Assembly: GCF_020085105.1 (NCBI RefSeq)
Contig: NC_058055.1
Location: 21,061,822-21,125,821 of the forward strand
DNA: 64,000 bases
Source: Siniperca chuatsi
Taxonomy: Eukaryota > Chordata > Actinopteri > Centrarchiformes > Sinipercidae
Direction: 5' to 3'
The notes below the pieces were generated by a model. That model saw only the letters and a program-made list of their open reading frames with translations, searched no databases and had not been told where the DNA came from. Of the stretch, positions 59,507-64,000 are shown piece after piece (the first letter of the stretch is position 1; every line of letters begins with the position of its first letter). Position numbers and translations under genes: made by a program.

Positions 59507-59869
59507 TATGGTCAAAACTGAACAAAATATGTGGACACCCAAACATTTCAGCCATATGTGATTATTGCAAGATTATTGACCGTGATCATTCCAAGACCAC
59601 GGCCATTGATGTGCTGCTAGAATAATCTCTACTCCTCTGGGAAGACTTTCCACGAGATTTTGGACCCTATCTGGAAATTCTTTCACACCAAACTGGGAAA
59701 ATAATTTCTTTATGAACCTGGCTTTGTGCAGGGGCGTATTGTGTTGAAACAGGAAAAGGTCTTGTCCAAACTTTTGTGCTGTAGCATAAAGATTTCCACA
59801 ACTGGAATTAATTGGCTTAGACCAAAATATGTAAAACAGAAATGTCCACATACTTTTGGCCATATAGTG
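59507..59869 (-). mobile_element. Internally deleted Tc1-like element with matching ends
   Basis: A 363-bp element. The left end has TATGTGGACACC; the right end has TGTCCACATACTTTTGGCCA followed by TATAGTG, the inverse of it. Between them, on the minus strand, lie two transposase scraps: FLFQHNTPLHKARFIKKLFS and VQNLVESLPRGVEIILAA. The section between the DDE region and the C-terminus is deleted. It is a MITE-like derivative of the same broad family as 56270-56745 but in the opposite orientation. Confidence 0.75.
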
Positions 59870-59991
59870 ATCAAGTCAGATTCTTGGAAGCTGTAAATGT
59901 TCTGCTGCAGTAAGCTGTACCTTCACACTATATTTATCATGCAAAATGTTATCTTTAGTCCAAATTTACACAATATAACTTCCCTCTCAAA

Positions 59992-59997
<6 letters not shown>

Positions 59998-60042
<45 letters not shown>
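59998..60042 (+). repeat. (AT)n microsatellite
   Basis: About 22 AT units without interruption. Confidence 0.95.
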
Positions 60043-60045
<3 letters not shown>

Positions 60046-61190
60046 TTTATATTAGGAAAACGTTGATCCAGAGGCATACGACCTATGGTACATGGGGCTT
60101 ATATTTAAACATTTAAGTCAGAATTGGTCAGTCTTGTGTCACTCACTTGTGGCAGTTGCCATAAGTTTGTAACCCGTGACAGTTTGACTGAACTGCGGTT
60201 AGCTTGCACCACAATGGCACACAACACAAGACAGAAAGCCAAACAGTGACTTAAATGGTGTGTGCTTTGGAGACGCCTCTGTTCAGTGAAAACTGAAAAA
60301 AGGGAGATACGATAACCCCAAGTGTGTCTGAAACAAGCAAAACATGCAACATCTTGAGTTACTGTTTGTGATGTTGTGAGTTTCATGGCAACAGTAATCC
60401 AAAAGCAATCAAATGTGAGCAGCAATTCAGGATTCAGCCTGTTGGTTCACTTTCTTGTGAAGGTGTTTTGTTCTCAAGTTTGAGAAAAACCTCCACGTAA
60501 TTGTAAGAGATGGTTTTGTCCTCCACAGCTACACTGTGCAGCTGTAAAGGACCATAGCAAGTTTAACAACATTTACTATAAATCATTTATATTTTATCAC
60601 TGTCAGCCATTTTTTTCTCCAAAGCATGCCATTACTTTTGATTTGTTTTTAGTATTGTATCAAAATCAACATGAAGAGATTTGAGACACACTTGAAATAG
60701 GTCTATAAATAAGTCATCTATCACAGTGAGTGTCTGCTTTTATAGATTAATTGGAAGGTCTGCACTGCATTACAACAAAATAACTTTGCTGATGGATTAC
60801 CCATCTCATGCCTGTCTCAGGTATTTGTGATTTGATTTTCATACCATATGAAAATTAATGGAAACTAATGGCTTCCTGGAAGACTGGAAACACATTCATA
60901 ATGCTCAAAACCTATGGTATGCTGTAGAAAATGGTCAACAGTAATATAAAGTACATACACCTGATTTGTGTGGACTGCTGTGTTGTTTTTGGGGTGCAGC
61001 AGCTGCCTTACATCCAGTGAGATAAACATGACACACATTGAGAGATTAAAGCTGGTGCTGCCATGTCCTAATAGACCCCTGCTGCTATTGTTTGATTACA
61101 GGGTCAGTATTGTTATGTTACAGAGTCTAGGTAGTGCTTCTGAATAAACTACAGGTTTGGATTTAAACAGGTACTTGGTGTGTTTATAGG

Positions 61191-61337
61191 ATGCAGCAGC
61201 TGGAGTGCAGGTTTCAGGAGCAGATGAGCTGCAGCAGGGACCTGGAGACGGCAGCAGCCGAAAATGAACAGAAGCTGAGCAGCATTGTATGCGTAGCTGA
61301 GGGAAGGCCTCGGTTTAGCAGTGCTTGTTTTAATTAG
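61191..61337 (+). other. Possible orphan coding exon
   Basis: A GC-rich island following a TTTATAG acceptor at 61189. It is open from ATG at 61191 to TAG at 61335, 48 residues: a Glu/Gln-rich, heptad-like segment (MQQLECRFQEQM, then SRDLETAAAENEQKLSSI). A possible donor (ATT|GTATGC) lies at 61287. Composition is coding-like compared with the surrounding AT-rich DNA. I do not recognise it, and it does not match CATSPER3 as I know it. It may be an exon of an unseen gene, part of a pseudogene, or chance. Confidence 0.3.
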
Positions 61338-62166
61338 GGTACACCAGATGGGCGGGGTTGTAGAGACTATTCAGATGTCAGTCACAGAAAGCGTAGTGAC
61401 ATGCAAATAACAGCTTCAAATAGTAGTTTCTGCCTTTTTATTTACGTTATGGTGGTATTGCCTGTCAAACAGGCTGAAATATGTATTTGTGACAAATTAC
61501 TGCGCCACCCTAATGGAAAAAGGAGGGTGCAACCATTAAGCATACCTGCAAATTATTTGACTCTGGTCTCTTGTTTATTTACTTTTCCTTTTTAACCCGC
61601 TACAGTATAACCTCAGCCATGGCCACATTAACCTCTTAGGGGGCCCCAGGCCAAAAAATATGCTGTTGGGCCCCTAATGACCCCAACACCTAACGCTCAT
61701 GGCAGCATCAGAGTCCCTTAGTGTGTAATTGCTGTAATTTAATTAATCAAAAACACCTTTATTAAGGACTCTGCACCGTCTGAGCACAATGAAAATTAAA
61801 ATAAAATTCTTGAGACCAGATTTTAATAACAAGGCACAAGACAAAAGACAGGGCCACAACATAATGATGCAGAACCTGCCTTGGCTGATATTCAGTGGTG
61901 CAAATTCTTAAACAGATTTGCAGTTAATAAAATTACCAAAATGAATTGACAGGTGGTGCACTTTTGGAAATTTGGGCCTAGTGGTAATTCAGTACACCAA
62001 TGTGGCCAGGAGGAGCACAGGATTTACATATTCAAAATAAAAGTACAAAATGACACATCATGATGTATTTAAAACCAGAGTTTGCTAGTTGAGTTCTTCT
62101 TGAGTTATAGGACTCATCAGAAAAGGTCTGCGATGACATTTTAAAGTCCTGCATAATTTCGTCTTG

Positions 62167-62170
<4 letters not shown>

Positions 62171-62229
<59 letters not shown>
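62171..62229 (+). repeat. (GT)n microsatellite
   Basis: About 29 uninterrupted GT units. Confidence 0.95.
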
Positions 62230-62230
<1 letters not shown>

Positions 62231-62339
62231 CTGAACTTCGCAGGAAACACACATATGTTACCATCAGTTATCATTGTGTGTTCAATTAAGTCATTTTTAT
62301 GTGGGAGAAATAATCCTGACTTAAAGACACAAACACTCA

Positions 62340-62760
62340 CAGGCTCACCAACACAACACGCGTGGTTACATGCCGCACACTCTCTTCTGCTCTGTTCCTT
62401 CGCGGTGTGTCTAATAATTCAGGGGAAGTCCTTACCAGAGAAACAGCTACAAGGCGGCGCGATGAACTTTGCCCTCCAGGTTCAGGCGCGTTCACGGTGC
62501 CTTGCGGTCTTATTTACAAATGGAAACGGGTGTTATGGGTAACATTTACGACCGCATGCGGGCTTTGTTTTTGTTATGAATCACTATGAGCCTTGAGTGC
62601 GCTTTGTCCTCTCGTCAAACATTTCCAAATCAAAGCGGATAGTTGCAATTACAGCCAGTGCGCATGCCCGCCCTGACTAAACGTCCTGCCCCTCCGTGCA
62701 CGCAGGCGCGCCCAAGGAAAGAATTTGAAGCCGCTCACGCTGCTGATGTTATTGTTGTGA
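62340..62760. promoter_or_regulatory. CpG-rich promoter-like patch
   Basis: The most CpG-dense stretch of the right half of the window, with GGCGGCGCGATG, GGCGCGTTCACG, ACGACCGCATGCGGG and GGCGCGCCC. It includes an NRF1-like GTGCGCATGCC near 62659. Such patches mark vertebrate promoters. No matching gene is visible on either side within the window, so it could start a non-coding RNA or a gene reading off the right edge. Confidence 0.4.
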
Positions 62761-62904
62761 CTTGATATGAATGGTGAACCTCAACGACAAAAGTTTGAAA
62801 GAAATATAAACACTGTCTGTAAAAGTTTATATATATATATATGATAATTTAAACTGTTTTGAGAGATAAAATAACCAAAACGCACCCACGGTCTGCATAA
62901 ACAA

Positions 62905-63910
62905 ACCTTAAGTGTCAGACTCACCACATGTTAAGGTAAAATATTATAGATCCGCTATGGGACATACATTCACTAACAAAGCACCCGAATGTCAAGAAAC
63001 TACAAACAATATGGTAAAATGTCAGAACTACTACTACTAAGTCCTAGAACTACTATAGGAGATTCATTTTACAAAAAGGCAACATAAACTCAGACCCAGT
63101 ACAAGTCAAGATAAAATATTATAGGAATATTATTGAAGGACTATAGGAGAATGATTATGAAAAATCGAAAACTCACTTTTAGAGTGCCAGACACACACTG
63201 GTAAAATATTGTAGGAATATCATAGAGCCACTGTAAGAGATACATTTTACAAGAAGGAACCTCAAAGTCAACAAACTCACTCTGAAGAGACTCACTACAT
63301 ATACTGTATTAGAGCCATTCACCAAAAAAGCACCCTCACACCAAGAAACTCATTTGAGTGTCAGACACACTAAATGCTGTTGTGAAACACTAAAGGAATA
63401 TTATAGTCGCTATTGGAGACATTTTCTAAAAAGGCACCTTAAAGTCAACACAAACTCGCTTTTGAGTGCAGACATACTACAAATTAGGATAAAATGTGTT
63501 ATTGGAATAGTATAGATGAACTGGAACAATTACCAAAAAGCCACCATAAGGTCAGAAAAACTGACTTGAGTGTCAGACACTGTTAATGTAAATTATTATA
63601 GGAATATTATAGAGCACCTATAGAAGATACATTTTCCAAAAAGACACCTCGAGGTTAACATAATCTCACTTTTAATTAAGATAAAATATTATGGAGCTAC
63701 TATTGGAGAATAATTACCAAAAAGTCACCATAAGGTCAAGAATTCACTTTTGAGTGTCACAGACACACTTCAGCTTGTATGGTCAAATATTTTTATAGGA
63801 CTATTATAGGTACTATAGGAGATCTAATACAAAAGGACACCATGCGGTCAAGAGAAACTCACTTAACAAGCCTATATAGAGCTACAATAGGTAGAATAGA
63901 GAAATATTAG
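62905..63910 (+). repeat. Degenerate ~105-bp tandem array
   Basis: About nine or ten diverged copies of a unit with the order ATAAAATATTATAGGAATAT, GAGCTACTATAGGAGA, ACATTTTACAAAAAGGCACC, TAAAGTCAA.AAACTCACTT, TTGAGTGTCAGACACACTA. The word GAGTGTCAGAC or a close variant recurs at 63356, 63464, 63568 and 63752, with an altered unit between, giving spacing of about 104-108 bases plus indels. The array seems to continue to near the right edge. Confidence 0.8.
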
Positions 63911-64000
63911 TGTAGAAAATTAAAAGGGCAAAAAAGTAACTAAAGAATTATAAACTCTTGAGTAAAACTAGGAGCAAAAAGTGAAGCACAACTAGACATT

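Larger units (their letters stand above)
51150..64000. other. Gene-poor flank downstream of pcbd2
   Basis: No convincing complete protein gene in nearly 13 kb. Open frames here are short and lie over repeats or low-complexity DNA. The region holds dispersed repeats, two Tc1-like remnants, one possible orphan exon, candidate regulatory blocks, a CpG-rich patch and a tandem array, listed separately. In mammals CATSPER3 and then PITX1 follow PCBD2. Confidence 0.5.

Noticed and set aside
61191..61337. Calling the orphan exon a CATSPER3 exon
   Set aside because: Position and coiled-coil character fit loosely, but I could match no residues to CATSPER3. It is reported only as an unassigned candidate.
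62905..63910. CRISPR-like array
   Set aside because: Units are about 105 bases, diverged throughout and in a vertebrate nuclear context. There are no constant short repeats separated by unique spacers.

Overview
The window is nuclear DNA from a ray-finned fish, most likely a percomorph teleost. The evidence is short GT-AG split genes, AT-rich intergenic DNA, (CA)n microsatellites, Tc1-like transposon debris and several dispersed repeats that I recognise as typical of percomorph genomes. Four protein genes lie on the + strand in the order ddx46, c5orf24, txndc15, pcbd2. This is the same order as on human 5q31, so the block is an ancient conserved linkage group. An intronless TRIM E3 ligase gene on the - strand sits between c5orf24 and txndc15 and is not part of the mammalian order.

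Region by region. 1-3.3 kb: a decayed antisense L1-type LINE inside a 5' intron of ddx46. 3.5-16.4 kb: 21 coding exons of ddx46 (the spliceosomal DEAD-box helicase, PRP5 orthologue). The first exon or exons lie off the left edge, and a MITE-like element sits in one intron. 16.7-25.4 kb: c5orf24, with an NRF1/YY1-type promoter, a 5' UTR exon, one coding exon and probably a very long 3' UTR. 26.4-28.2 kb: the TRIM gene, with a strong interferon-response element just upstream of its start. 29.2-34.7 kb: txndc15, six coding exons. 35.1-51.1 kb: pcbd2, four coding exons; intron 2 is 12.5 kb and holds dispersed repeats plus stretches that look like conserved regulatory DNA. 51.1-64 kb: no convincing complete gene. 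It holds many dispersed repeats, two Tc1-like remnants, one possible orphan exon, a CpG-rich promoter-like patch at 62.3-62.8 kb, and a degenerate ~105-bp tandem array filling the last kilobase.

The genes do not form one pathway. They cover pre-mRNA branch-site selection (ddx46), a probable chromatin-associated protein (c5orf24), innate immunity (TRIM), ER/ciliary membrane biology (txndc15) and pterin recycling/HNF1 coactivation (pcbd2). In mammals CATSPER3 and PITX1 follow PCBD2. I see no CATSPER3 coding exons here, and pitx1 would lie beyond the right edge. The enhancer-like stretches in pcbd2 intron 2 and downstream are therefore plausible long-range elements of a developmental gene such as pitx1; that is inference. 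I found no wholly new system. The best leads are the TRIM ISRE, the terminal tandem array, the CpG-rich patch, the candidate enhancers and the alternative in-frame splice donors of txndc15.
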